From Deinococcus sp. (GTDB lineage: Bacteria > Deinococcota > Deinococci > Deinococcales > Deinococcaceae): 47,960 bases of DNA. Made by a program: the position numbers and the translations under genes. The stretch spans positions 1 through 47,960 of the forward strand of contig NZ_JANYGJ010000139.1 in assembly GCF_025362455.1 (NCBI RefSeq), given 5' to 3'. Position 1 is the stretch's first letter, and each line of letters begins with the position of its first letter. The notes beneath the pieces were generated by a model. The model saw only the letters and a program-made list of their open reading frames with translations, did not search any database and had not been told where the DNA came from. Shown here piece after piece: positions 14,861 through 22,817 of the stretch.

Positions 14861-16327
14861 TTAAGCTGTACTTGAGCTGGCCTTGGCTGAAGCTTCATCC
14901 GGCACGCCTTCCAGGGCGGCGCGGGCGGCGGCGAAGGCGCTGGTGACGGCCTCGTGCCGCTCACTGTCGAGGTCCAGCCGGGCACGCGCCACCTTCAGGT
15001 GCGCCCTGATCGTGTCGGGCGCTGGGCCGCCGTAGGTCGTGCGCCGCGCCACGAAGGTCGCCGGATCGAGGGCCGCTCTGAGCGCCGCTTCCGGCAGGTC
15101 GAGGTTCAGCGCCGCCAGGTCATCTTGCGTCACCTCGGCCAGACTCCGCCCGGTGTCGTGCAGCCGTGCCAGCAAAGCTTTGACCGCCGCGTGCGCCTGC
15201 CGGAAGCCGCCCGCCTGCCCGTTATTATCGCCGCCGTGTCCGCTGCGGGCCAGGGCGTCGGCCAGCTCGGTGACCACCGCCTCACCGCTGGCGGCCTCGA
15301 CCCGCCACTTCGCCCGGTTGATCTGCGGCGAGAGCAGCGTCACCGTCAGCAGCTCTACCGCCTCCCCGAACTCTTTCCACATGGTATGCAGCGGCGGCTG
15401 CATGTCCGGCCCCGGATCGTTGATGTCGCCAAACGGGACGTTGTGGGCGCTGAGCACCACGGCGCTGCACGCGCCTATCGCCTTGCTGAGCTTGGTGCGG
15501 GCGTGTTCCAGCGCCACCGGATTGCGCTTTTGCGGCATCACGCTCGACCCCTGCACCAGCCCGTCGGCCAGCGTAATCAGCCCCCGCGAGGCCCAGAACA
15601 GCAGGTCGTGGACGGCCCGCGACAGGGTGGTGGCCGCCGTTGTCACCGCGCCCGCCGCCTCGACCTGCCAGTCGCTGGTCGACACGGCGTCGTAGGTGTT
15701 TTCGACGGGTCTGTCGAAGGCCAGCAGCGCCGAGGTCAACTCCCGGTCGATAGGGAAACTGGTACCGCCCAGGGCCACCGCGCCCATCGGACAGAGGTTC
15801 AGGCGGCCCAGCGCCGAGAATAAGCGCTCCACGTCGCGGGCGAGCACGTTCTCCAGGCCGCACAGGTAATGGGCCAACGTGGTCGGCTGGGCCGGTTGGT
15901 GGTGGGTGTAGGCCACGATCAGCGTCTGGGCCTCGCGCCCGGCCAGGTCGAGCAGCGTCAATCTCAGGGTAATCAGCCGCACGGCGGCCCGCATTAGACG
16001 TGAACGGGCGCTCAGGCGGTAGATGGTCATATCCAGATCGTTGCGCGACAGGGCCGTGCGCAGCGCCCCCGCCGCGCCCTCGTCTGACAACAACAGTTGC
16101 CGATCCAAGGTAAAAAACACGTCCTCGATGCTGGGGTCGTGCGGCGGAAACGGCTGGCGGCGCAGCTCCCGCAGCAAGTTGAGTGCCCGGTCGGCGCCCG
16201 GCACGCCCTGAGCGCCCAGCATCCAGGCGTGGGCGCTCAGCGCGTCGAACAGGTGCGGCAGCAGGTGGGCGCGGGCGTAGGCGTAATCGGGCGCCAGCAC
16301 GGCTCTCAGGTAGGTGTCATGCCACAC
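14861..16327 (-). CDS. Fumarase/aspartase-superfamily lyase (argininosuccinate-lyase-like)
   Basis: The 488-aa enzyme has the superfamily signature GSSVMPQKRNP (residues 260-270) and the ArgH-like THHQPAQPTTLAHYL substrate segment. This group forms homotetramers and eliminates fumarate or an equivalent acid from a C-N or C-O adduct. GTG at 16327 has CCGGAGA eight bases upstream. It lies just upstream of a sugar importer and opposite a beta-glucosidase rather than with arginine genes, so it may not be the housekeeping ArgH; a variant substrate is possible. The C-terminal tail is a low-complexity Ser/Ala stretch. Family assignment is firm, substrate is not. Confidence 0.82.
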   Translation of the reverse strand: MWHDTYLRAVLAPDYAYARAHLLPHLFDALSAHAWMLGAQGVPGADRALNLLRELRRQPFPPHDPSIEDVFFTLDRQLLLSDEGAAGALRTALSRNDLDMTIYRLSARSRLMRAAVRLITLRLTLLDLAGREAQTLIVAYTHHQPAQPTTLAHYLCGLENVLARDVERLFSALGRLNLCPMGAVALGGTSFPIDRELTSALLAFDRPVENTYDAVSTSDWQVEAAGAVTTAATTLSRAVHDLLFWASRGLITLADGLVQGSSVMPQKRNPVALEHARTKLSKAIGACSAVVLSAHNVPFGDINDPGPDMQPPLHTMWKEFGEAVELLTVTLLSPQINRAKWRVEAASGEAVVTELADALARSGHGGDNNGQAGGFRQAHAAVKALLARLHDTGRSLAEVTQDDLAALNLDLPEAALRAALDPATFVARRTTYGGPAPDTIRAHLKVARARLDLDSERHEAVTSAFAAARAALEGVPDEASAKASSSTA

Positions 16328-16408
16328 CGGGCGTCTCCGGGGCGTTGCGACTGGGAAGCATGCGTCAATCTAGCGCGGCGCCCGCGTTGCGGTGGACTTT
16401 TTTAATTA

Positions 16409-16443
16409 TTTGATCGTTGAATTTAATGCTTTGATCGTTGAAT
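16409..16443. promoter_or_regulatory. Two 14-bp direct repeats, 21-bp period (candidate operator)
   Basis: TTTGATCGTTGAAT occurs at 16409-16422 and 16430-16443, exactly 21 bp apart, two helical turns, in an AT-rich island between the divergent lyase and beta-glucosidase genes. A regulator dimer could bind one face of the DNA here. The IclR protein at 18468 is the natural candidate; this is inference. Confidence 0.55.
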
Positions 16444-16534
16444 ATTTTTTGAGAACGGTTCACGCGTATCTGCGCTACTCTACACACCATCTCAGGTCCA
16501 GCGCCCAACCCGTCTGATCCTCGGAGGTCTTCCC

Positions 16535-18418
16535 ATGCGCCCGACACCCTACCACCCGACACCCTACCAACTGACATCCCACAACCTGCTGCCCCTGCTC
16601 ACGCTACTGCCTGCCCTGCTGCTGGCGCCCGTCGTGGCCCAGTCCCAGGCTCAGACGGCTCCTGCACTCTACAAAGACGCTGGGCAGTCCCCCGAAGCCC
16701 GCGCCGCCGATCTGCTAGGCCGCATGACCCTGGCCGAGAAGATCGGGCAGATGACCCAGGCTGAGCGCGGCAACATCAAAGACAGCGCCGACATCGCCAA
16801 ATACGGCTTCGGCAGCATTCTGTCGGGCGGCGGCAGCGTACCGGAAGGCAACACCCCGGCGAACTGGGCCGACATGATCGACGGCTACCAGAAACGGGCG
16901 CTGAGTACCCGCCTGGCCATCCCCTTACTCTACGGAGTGGACGCCGTTCACGGCCACAACAACGTGCAGGGCGCCGTGCTGTATCCGCACAACATCGGGC
17001 TGGGCGCCACCCGCAATGCCGATCTGGTGCGCCGCATAGGCCGCGCCACCGCCGAGGAAGTCGCCGCGACCGGCGCCCACTGGACTTTTAGCCCCTGCCT
17101 GTGCGTGGTGCGCGATATCCGCTGGGGCCGCAGCTACGAATCCTTCGGTGAGCGCCCCGAACTCGCCAGCCTGCTCAGCTCCGAGATCGACGGTTACCAG
17201 GCCACCCCCGGCACGGGCAGCAGCATCCTGGCCACCGCCAAGCACTTCGTCGGTGACGGCGGCACCAGTTACGGCTCGTCGATCAACCCTGAGTACCTGC
17301 TCGACCAGGGCGACACCCGACTGACCGAGGCGCAGCTCAGGGCGCTGCATCTGCCACCGTTTCAAGCCGCCGTCAAGAAGAACGTGGCGAGCGTGATGGT
17401 GTCGTTTTCCAGCGTGGGCGGCCTCAAGATGCACGCCGACAAAAAGCTCATCACCGACGTGCTCAAGGGTGAACTCGGCTTCAAGGGGTTCGTCATCTCC
17501 GACTGGGCGGGCCTCGATCAGATTTCCCCGCAGTACGACCTGAGCGTGCGCACTGCCGTCAACGCCGGAATCGACATGCTGATGGTGCCGGATAACTATC
17601 CCCGTTTCGTCCAGACGCTGACCGATGAGGTGAAAGCCGGGCGGGTGTCCCAGGCCCGCATCGACGACGCCGCGTTGCGCATCCTGATTCAGAAGTTCCG
17701 CTTCGGCCTCTTCGAGCGCCCCCTGACTGACCGGACGCTGGCCGCAGGCTTCGGCTCGGCGGCGCACCGTGCCCTCGCCCGCCAGGCCGTGCGCGAGTCG
17801 CTGGTGCTGCTGAAAAACAGCGGCGTGCTGCCGATCTCCAAAACCGTGCCGCGCCTGCTGGTCACCGGCAGCAACGCCGACGACCTGGGCAACCAGCTCG
17901 GCGGCTGGAGCCTGACCTGGCAGGGCAGGAGCGGAAACAGCGCGGTGGGCACCACCATCGCGGCGGGCATCAGGGCGGCGCTTGGCAGCGCCAGCAAGGT
18001 CGATGTGGTCGCTGCCGCCTCGCTGAATCCGGCCACCGTCAAAACCTACGACGTGGGCGTCGTGGTCGTCGGCGAGACGCCCTACGCCGAGGGCAAGGGC
18101 GACCGCTCGGCGCTGAGCCTCAGTCCCGCCGACGCCGCCGCCATCAGGTCCGTCTGCACCGCCATCAAATGCGTGGTCGTCACGGTATCGGGCCGCCCGG
18201 TGATCCTGACCGACCAGCTTTCCAGCATGGGCGCCCTGGTGGCTGCCTGGCTGCCCGGCAGCGAGGGCGCGGGCGTGGCCGACATGCTGTTCGGCGCCCA
18301 GCCGTTCACGGGTCGCCTGCCGGTCACCTGGCCAAAGAACATGAATCAGCTTCCGGTGGGCCAGCCGAAAGACGCCAGTGCCCCGCTGTTCGCCTATGGC
18401 GCGGGGCTGGACCGGTAA
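16535..18418 (+). CDS. Secreted GH3 beta-glucosidase / exo-glucanase
   Basis: The 627-aa enzyme has a long signal region (basic start, then LLPLLTLLPALLLAPVVA near residues 20-37) and a complete family 3 glycoside hydrolase: the barrel domain with DAVHGHNN and KHFVGDGGT, the nucleophile in GFVISDW (D323), and the C-terminal alpha/beta sandwich. It releases glucose from beta-glucans or cello-oligosaccharides outside the membrane. ATG at 16535 has CGGAGGT eight bases upstream. Residues 2-16 derive from a decayed 15-bp tandem repeat (CGCCCGACACCCTAC and relatives at 16538, 16553 and 16568). The sugar importer at 11457-14753 probably takes up its products. Confidence 0.93.
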   Translation: MRPTPYHPTPYQLTSHNLLPLLTLLPALLLAPVVAQSQAQTAPALYKDAGQSPEARAADLLGRMTLAEKIGQMTQAERGNIKDSADIAKYGFGSILSGGGSVPEGNTPANWADMIDGYQKRALSTRLAIPLLYGVDAVHGHNNVQGAVLYPHNIGLGATRNADLVRRIGRATAEEVAATGAHWTFSPCLCVVRDIRWGRSYESFGERPELASLLSSEIDGYQATPGTGSSILATAKHFVGDGGTSYGSSINPEYLLDQGDTRLTEAQLRALHLPPFQAAVKKNVASVMVSFSSVGGLKMHADKKLITDVLKGELGFKGFVISDWAGLDQISPQYDLSVRTAVNAGIDMLMVPDNYPRFVQTLTDEVKAGRVSQARIDDAALRILIQKFRFGLFERPLTDRTLAAGFGSAAHRALARQAVRESLVLLKNSGVLPISKTVPRLLVTGSNADDLGNQLGGWSLTWQGRSGNSAVGTTIAAGIRAALGSASKVDVVAAASLNPATVKTYDVGVVVVGETPYAEGKGDRSALSLSPADAAAIRSVCTAIKCVVVTVSGRPVILTDQLSSMGALVAAWLPGSEGAGVADMLFGAQPFTGRLPVTWPKNMNQLPVGQPKDASAPLFAYGAGLDR

Positions 18419-18467
18419 GGCCCGGCCTGTCATTCAGAGCGGCATCCCAAACTGCATCCCAAACTGC

Positions 18468-19217
18468 TCAGTCGCTGGCCAGAGCCGGGCGGCCCAGTGC
18501 CACAGACAGCCGTTCCCCGGCGGCCAGCACGGCACTTCGCAGCTCGTCTTTGTATTTGTAGAAGCGGAAGGCGGGCGCCGAGACGCTGATGCTGGCCAGC
18601 ACCGAGCCGCGTTCCCCGCGCACCGGCACTGCTATGCAGCACACGCCCTCGTGGACTTCCTCCACGTCGTAGGCGTAGCCCTGGCGGGCGACCTGGGCGA
18701 GTTCGGTGGCCAGTTCGTCGGCGGTGGTAATCGAGTTGGGCGTCAGGGCGCTGAGCTGAAAGTTGCCGGTCAGGCGGGCCAGCTCCGTGCTGGATAATTG
18801 CGAGAGCAGCACCTTGCCCATTGCCGTGCAGTGCGGCGGCAGGTTGCTGCCCACCACCACCCGCACGGCGCCGTTGCCCTGCACCTCCTCCAGATCGAGC
18901 AGGCGGTAGCCCTGCAAGACGCTCAGGTGAATGCTCTCGCCGGTCTGGGCCGCCAATCTGACCATCTCGCGGCGGGTGGCGACCAGCCAGGGAAAACGGC
19001 CCTCGGCGCTGCGGGCCAGGCTCAGCAGTTTCAGTCCGGCGCTGTACTGACCGCCCTGCCGGTGCAGCATCCCCAGTTCGGCCAGGCTGGCCAGCAGGTC
19101 GTGCGCGGTGGACTTTTTCAGGTGCAGTTCGGCGGCCACGCTGGTCGCGCCCCACACCGGTCTGAGCGGCGTGAAGAGGGCGAGCACCTGGAACGCCTTG
19201 GCGACGGTACTCAGCAT
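18468..19217 (-). CDS. IclR-family transcriptional regulator
   Basis: The 249-aa protein has an N-terminal winged helix (residues 5-65, with KKSTAHDLLASLAELGMLHR as the recognition region) and an effector-binding domain (about 75-245) with HCTAMGKVLLSQL, the typical IclR hinge. IclR proteins sense small metabolites and repress or activate sugar and aromatic pathways. It is convergent to the GH3 gene and likely governs the island. A MITE-like repeat begins only 18-38 bases upstream of the ATG at 19217, so its promoter must lie within or beyond that insertion. Confidence 0.9.
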   Translation of the reverse strand: MLSTVAKAFQVLALFTPLRPVWGATSVAAELHLKKSTAHDLLASLAELGMLHRQGGQYSAGLKLLSLARSAEGRFPWLVATRREMVRLAAQTGESIHLSVLQGYRLLDLEEVQGNGAVRVVVGSNLPPHCTAMGKVLLSQLSSTELARLTGNFQLSALTPNSITTADELATELAQVARQGYAYDVEEVHEGVCCIAVPVRGERGSVLASISVSAPAFRFYKYKDELRSAVLAAGERLSVALGRPALASD

Positions 19218-19231
19218 GTGGCCTGCGCGGC

Positions 19232-19271
19232 GGCCAGAGCAGATGTCATAAGGCCAGAGCAGATGTCATAA
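19232..19271. repeat. 20-bp tandem duplication at the MITE left end
   Basis: GGCCAGAGCAGATGTCATAA occurs at 19232-19251 and again at 19252-19271. It comprises four flanking bases plus the first 16 bases of the MITE-like element, so the element's end itself was duplicated after insertion. Confidence 0.8.
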
Positions 19272-19380
19272 AAAGACCCTTTTTATGACCGAGCGGAGCG
19301 AGTAGTGTTGACTGAGCAAGGCGCAGAATGGAGGCGCGGGGAGGCTGTTTTCCCCGTGGCGTAATTCGGAGTACTGCTCT
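19256..19380. mobile_element. MITE-like 125-bp repeat, copy 1
   Basis: The 125-bp unit begins AGAGCAG and ends CTGCTCT, a perfect 7-bp terminal inverted repeat, and has no coding capacity. It holds an 11-bp inverted repeat (GTCATAAAAAG at 19265-19275, CTTTTTATGAC at 19279-19289) and a CGGGGA/TCCCCG hairpin. A second copy of the same length lies at 28945-29069 with three base differences. It abuts the IclR gene. No transposase with matching ends is in the window. Confidence 0.8.
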
Positions 19381-19659
19381 AAATGAGGGTCGGCATGGTG
19401 CATTGGACTGCTTAACCGTAGGCGCAGCCTGGATGAAGAAAATGTGAGCCACCGAATGATTGTAAGCTAGGTTGGAATACTGTCAGACAGCTTGCCCTGC
19501 GCGACTGGGCGCGGGCGCCAAGCCCTCACCTGGTACCTTGCAGGTCGCGCCCGGCGTCACGGACGAACAACCTGAAATCACGCGCTCGTCGCTACAGCCG
19601 ACGCCACCTGAACTGTCACCGAACCGGACCGTGATGCTGGCTCTCTCCGCCGCGTTTCA
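19381..19659. other. Intergenic stretch without a recognisable gene
   Basis: About 280 bases between the MITE copy and the barrel relic. I see no supported frame, hairpin terminator or promoter. The short plus-strand frame from 19472 has no ribosome site and lacks protein-like composition. Confidence 0.5.
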
Positions 19660-20527
19660 TCACGGTCTGGCGGCTTGGTCGTCCGGCGCACTCACCGTCA
19701 GGCGCAGGACGCTCGATTTCTGCACGTCCGGGCCGGTGGCGCTCAGTTCCCGTTCGTAGGTGCCCGCTGGAGTGCCGTCTGGCACCATGAATTCCAGCTC
19801 GGCCCGGCCTAGGGCGATGCTGGGCGTGTAGCTCTGCCCGAAGGCGCGAACCACCAGCTTGTCGGCGCCGATGACCTGGGCGCTCAGGCGCACCACCTCG
19901 CCGGGGCGGGCCGCGTCATTCTCCAGCCGGGCCAGCACTGTCGGCTTGCACGCTGCCGAAGCCGTAGCGTCCGCTGAGGCTGGCGCCGACGCCCCGGCCA
20001 GACGAGCTGCGGTACAGACGGGCTGCGGTACAGACGAGCTGCGGTACAGACGAGCTGCGGTACAGACGAGCTGCGGTACAGACGAGCTGCGGTACAGACG
20101 GGCTGCGGTACAGACGAGCTGCGGTACAGCGTCAGACCCGACAGCTCGTACCACTGGCGACCCGGCGCGAGCCGGGCGGTCACGGCGCCGCGCACCATGA
20201 ACGGCGCCGCCGTCCGCAAGCCGCCCGACAGACCGGTGCTCTGAAGGCCGCCGAGCGAGGCGCCGTAACTCTGGGTCAGGTCGGTGGTGTTGCCCCGGTA
20301 GGTCAGCACCTGCTGCACCTGGCCGCTCACGGTGTCATCGCCTGCTGCGTTCGGCGCCGCTGAGTTTTGCACGCCTGCCGAGAGGCTCAGGTCGAAGGCC
20401 GAGCCGAGCGGGCGTAGCGAGCACTCAAGCTGTCCTGGCGCTGTGACTGGCTGCCCACGCTCTGAAGCTGGCTGCTGAGAGCACTGTACCTGTGCAGCTC
20501 CGTATCCAGACCGCGCTGTTCGTCAGG
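19660..20527 (-). pseudogene. Decayed beta-barrel/surface protein gene
   Basis: Read on the minus strand, three segments of one protein lie in different frames. About 20527-20390 gives DEQRGLDTELHRYSALSSQL and onward. About 20403-20131 gives GSAFDLSLSAGVQ through RQWYELSGLTLYR. 20003-19660 gives CKPTVLARLENDAARPGEVV to a TGA stop. The first two are separated by a one-base-type frameshift, and the last two by eight 16-bp repeats. No start codon remains; the 5' end is lost at the integrase gene and the inserted tnpB element. The sequence resembles barrel strands followed by an Ig-like terminal domain, comparable to the gene at 1-902. Confidence 0.6.
20004..20130. repeat. Eight tandem copies of a 16-bp unit
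   Basis: GAGCTGCGGTACAGAC repeats from 20004 to 20130. Copies 2 and 7 begin GGG instead of GAG, and the last copy is one base short. As 16 is not a multiple of three, each gain or loss changes the frame of the minus-strand relic. Six or nine copies would join its two flanking frames; the present eight do not. Confidence 0.92.
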
Positions 20528-20570
20528 GCGCACCGGCTTTTGCCTTACAGAAAAGGGTCTGGGCGGAAAG

Positions 20571-20590
20571 CCCACTGCTTTAGCTGTGGG
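20571..20590 (+). repeat. Left-end palindrome of tnpB element
   Basis: CCCACTGCT / AGCTGTGGG arms with a two-base loop and one T-T mismatch. The second copy has a perfect version at 47618-47637. In IS608-like elements TnpA recognises such hairpins. Confidence 0.7.
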
Positions 20591-20663
20591 ATGGATAGCC
20601 CAGCCGCCCGTAGGGCGGGGTGCTGATGCCAAGCGCCAGACCGAAAGCCCTGCCGCGTTGTGG

Positions 20664-20714
20664 TAGAATTGCAGAGCAAAACCCCGCCGCCTTTCTGAGG
20701 AGTCAGGCGCGGGG
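20664..20714 (+). promoter_or_regulatory. tnpB leader: -10 box and covarying hairpin
   Basis: TAGAAT at 20664-20669 is a likely -10. Downstream, CCCCG-C-CGCC (20682-20691) pairs with GGCG-CGGGG (20706-20714), leaving a bulged C. In copy 2 the second pair changes from C-G to T-A on both sides, so pairing is kept. The ribosome site AAGGAGGTGA follows, about 26 bases before the ATG of tnpB. Confidence 0.55.
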
Positions 20715-20764
20715 AACGGCAACACCTTTCAAGGAGGTGACTGCAAATCAAGCCTACCACGCAC

Positions 20765-21883
20765 ATGAAAGCCTTTCGCTATCGGCTGCGCCCCACAAAG
20801 GCGCAAGAAGCCGCGCTGACCGAGCAACTGAGGTTGTGCCGCCAGCTCTACAACTGCGCTCTGGAAGAACGCATCGGGGCGTACAAGAAAGAGAAAAAGA
20901 CCATCAGTGGGTACGACCAGATGAAGGCGCTGCCCGAAATCAAGGAAGCCCTGCCGGAATACAAGGGCGTCTATTCCCAGGTGCTTCAGGACGTTCTGAA
21001 GCGGTTGGACAGGACCTATCAGAGCTTTTTTCGGCGGGTCAAGCAGGGCGCAAAGAAAGTAGGCTTCCCCAGGTTCAAGGGGGCGGGTTGGTACGATTCG
21101 CTGACCTATCCGCAGCTCGGTTTCAGCGTGTCCGGGGACGTGGCGTATTTCTCCAAAATCGGGAACATCCGGTTGCGTCTGAGTCGCCCGCTGGAAGGCA
21201 AGCTCAAGACAGCGACCATCACGCGAGATTGTGGGGAGTGGTACGTCAGCTACGTCTGCGAGGTAGAACCCCAGCCGCTTCCCGAAACGGGAAGCTCAGT
21301 GGGCGTAGACGTGGGGACAACGTGGTTTGCCATCACGTCAGATGGGGAATTTGTGGAAAACCCACGGTATCTCCAGGGCAGCATGAAGAAGCTCAGGGTG
21401 GTTCAGCGCTCTCTGAGCCGCAAGAAACGCGGTTCGGGTCAGCGCAAGAAGGTCAAGGCACAGGTTGCCAAGTTGCACCGCAAGGTTCGCCGTCAGCGGT
21501 TGGATTTCCACCACAAGACGGCGGCAAAACTGGTCAGGGGAAACGACCTCATCGCCCACGAGGATTTGAACGTGGGTGGTCTGGGGCGCGGCAACCTTGC
21601 CAGAGCAATTCACGATGTGGGTTGGGGTCAATTCTTTCAAATCCTTGCCGCCAAAGCTGCAAACGCTGGGCGTCAAGTTGCGCGAGTCAACCCGGCATAC
21701 ACCTCGCAAGCCTGCCACCAGTGCGGGCATACCTGCAAGGCCAACCGGGTCAGTCAATCGCGCTTTGTGTGCGTCAACTGCGGGCATCAGGACAATGCCG
21801 ATGTGAACGCAGCACGCAACATCTTGGGACGGGCAGTCCCTTTAAGCCAGAACGTAGCGGCAGTCAGCGCAAGCGTGGTTTAA
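20765..21883 (+). CDS. tnpB: TnpB RNA-guided nuclease, intact
   Basis: The 372-aa protein starts MKAFRYRLRPTKAQE, the standard TnpB N-terminus. The RuvC site is complete: D182 in GVDVGTT, E266 in IAHEDLNVGG and D346 in NADVNAARNI. The zinc ribbon has C317, C320, C336 and C339. TnpB cuts DNA matched to a guide RNA made from the element's right end, favouring element retention. ATG at 20765 is the start with family support, but the strong ribosome site ends about 26 bases before it, and an in-frame ATC lies at the ideal distance, so initiation may be unusual. It has no TnpA partner here and would need one in trans to move. Confidence 0.94.
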   Translation: MKAFRYRLRPTKAQEAALTEQLRLCRQLYNCALEERIGAYKKEKKTISGYDQMKALPEIKEALPEYKGVYSQVLQDVLKRLDRTYQSFFRRVKQGAKKVGFPRFKGAGWYDSLTYPQLGFSVSGDVAYFSKIGNIRLRLSRPLEGKLKTATITRDCGEWYVSYVCEVEPQPLPETGSSVGVDVGTTWFAITSDGEFVENPRYLQGSMKKLRVVQRSLSRKKRGSGQRKKVKAQVAKLHRKVRRQRLDFHHKTAAKLVRGNDLIAHEDLNVGGLGRGNLARAIHDVGWGQFFQILAAKAANAGRQVARVNPAYTSQACHQCGHTCKANRVSQSRFVCVNCGHQDNADVNAARNILGRAVPLSQNVAAVSASVV

Positions 21884-21915
21884 GAATCCCACGGTTTCAA
21901 CCGTGGGAGTGTCAA
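21750..21915 (+). ncRNA. Predicted omega (guide scaffold) RNA of TnpB
   Basis: In IS605-family elements the guide RNA spans the 3' end of tnpB and the right end, with the guide read from the flank. Here the right-end hairpin (CCCACGGTT/AACCGTGGG, 21888-21907) and TCAA end fit that scheme. The guide would start at 21916 with CGGGAGGCTGGCGACA. The 5' limit is a guess and no expression evidence exists. Confidence 0.4.
21888..21907 (+). repeat. Right-end palindrome of tnpB element
   Basis: Perfect 9-bp arms CCCACGGTT and AACCGTGGG with a 2-base loop, just after the tnpB stop. In copy 2 the arms read CCCACGGAT and ATCCGTGGG, a paired change that keeps the stem. It may also act as a terminator-like stem. 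Confidence 0.8.
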
Positions 21916-22811
21916 CGGGAGGCTGGCGACACCGCTTCCGAAGACGCTGCATCTGGAGACTGGCCCATGCCCTTATCGACGGCCCGCTGAATGAATTTGA
22001 CGGCCTTGAGGGTGCTCAGTCCCAGGTAGCGGGCGACCTGAGATTCGTCGTGGGTTAACTTCAGCATCCGTAGCCCGGCGTGGTTGCGCAGCGCCCGCCA
22101 GGCCTGGTAGGGCACGTTGGCCTGGCGGCAGATGCCGAACAGCACCCCGCGAATCAGGTGGTCGTTGTCCAATTCAGGGAAGACCCGGCCCTCGCCGCCG
22201 AAAAGCCGGGTCACGCCTTGGCGGTGGGCGTGGGCTTCCAGCGCGGCGTGGAGGGCGGCGCCGGTCGGCACCTCGCGGCCCCGCACGCTCAGCACGCCGC
22301 CGCCGAAGGCCATATCGCGCCACTCCAGCGCCGCCACCTCCGGGCCGGTCAGCCCCGCGTGGGCGCCGAGCAGCACCAGCGCCTGACCCTGGGCGCCGCC
22401 GTGAATCAGCATCCGTTCGATCTCCTCTACGGTGTAGGCCTGTTTGTGCAGCGCCGGGTCGTTGCTGGGCGCCTCCACGGCGGCAAACGGGTCGCTCACC
22501 GCCAGGCCGACCTCAGGGTGTTGCAGGGCGGTGTACAGGTTCCGGGCGTGTGCCAGACGGTTGATGACGCTGGCCGGGGTGTCCGGGTGCTTGTGCTGCA
22601 AAAATGCCAGATACGCCGCGCCCAGGTTGTCAGTCGGCGCCGAGACGCTCTCGCCCGTCTCGAAGGCCCAGCGCAGGAAAACCCGGCAGCCGCTGAGGTT
22701 GTTGCGCCGGGTGGCGTCGCCGGGTTTGCCGGGCAAGTAGGCTTCGGTGGCGGCCAGTACGCCTTCCAGATCGCGCCGCGCCAGCAACTGACGAATCTCG
22801 TGGACTCCCAT
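21912..22811 (-). CDS. Tyrosine recombinase / XerD-like integrase
   Basis: The 299-aa protein has an N-terminal SAM-like core-binding domain (about residues 1-110) and a catalytic domain recognisable by LLGAHAGLTGPEVAALEWRD (first Arg region, where the usual TGLR is altered to AGLTGPE), WRALRNHAGLRML (HxxR region altered) and YLGLSTLKAVKFIQRAV near the end. The usual Arg and Tyr catalytic residues are not clear, so it may be a divergent or inactive member; several such genes are known in Deinococcus. ATG at 22811 has TATATT six bases upstream and no Shine-Dalgarno. The stop codon lies in the right end of the tnpB element, which replaced CGG-TAA by CGT-TGA without changing the protein. Confidence 0.8.
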   Translation of the reverse strand: MGVHEIRQLLARRDLEGVLAATEAYLPGKPGDATRRNNLSGCRVFLRWAFETGESVSAPTDNLGAAYLAFLQHKHPDTPASVINRLAHARNLYTALQHPEVGLAVSDPFAAVEAPSNDPALHKQAYTVEEIERMLIHGGAQGQALVLLGAHAGLTGPEVAALEWRDMAFGGGVLSVRGREVPTGAALHAALEAHAHRQGVTRLFGGEGRVFPELDNDHLIRGVLFGICRQANVPYQAWRALRNHAGLRMLKLTHDESQVARYLGLSTLKAVKFIQRAVDKGMGQSPDAASSEAVSPASR

Positions 22812-22817
22812 CTTTTG

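Larger units (their letters stand above)
20549..21915 (+). mobile_element. IS200/IS605-family, IS608-like tnpB element, copy 1
   Basis: This 1,367-bp element carries only tnpB, with no tnpA. The left flank ends in TTAC (20545-20548) and the element ends in TCAA (21912-21915), the target and right-end tetranucleotides known for IS608. Subterminal palindromes lie at 20571-20590 and 21888-21907. Copy 2 (46293-47659, minus) has the same length, ends and hairpins. Joining the flanks here gives TTAC-CGGGAGG, which restores an Arg-stop end for the integrase gene on the minus strand. There are no target duplications, as expected for single-strand transposition. Confidence 0.88.

Noticed and set aside
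16925..18433. 502-aa open frame antisense to the GH3 gene
   Set aside because: It mirrors the GH3 codons; its His/Gly/Arg-rich composition is typical of antisense frames in GC-rich DNA, and it has no ribosome site or family resemblance. The same applies to the long antisense frames at 7283-8845, 27180-28793 and 40006-41085.
19265..19289. Radiation/desiccation response motif (RDRM)
   Set aside because: The GTCATAA/TTATGAC arms resemble half sites, but their order and 3-base centre differ from the TTATGTCATTGACATAA palindrome, and both occurrences are inside the MITE.
20004..20130. CRISPR-like array
   Set aside because: The units are 16 bp and directly adjacent with no spacers; it is a simple tandem repeat.
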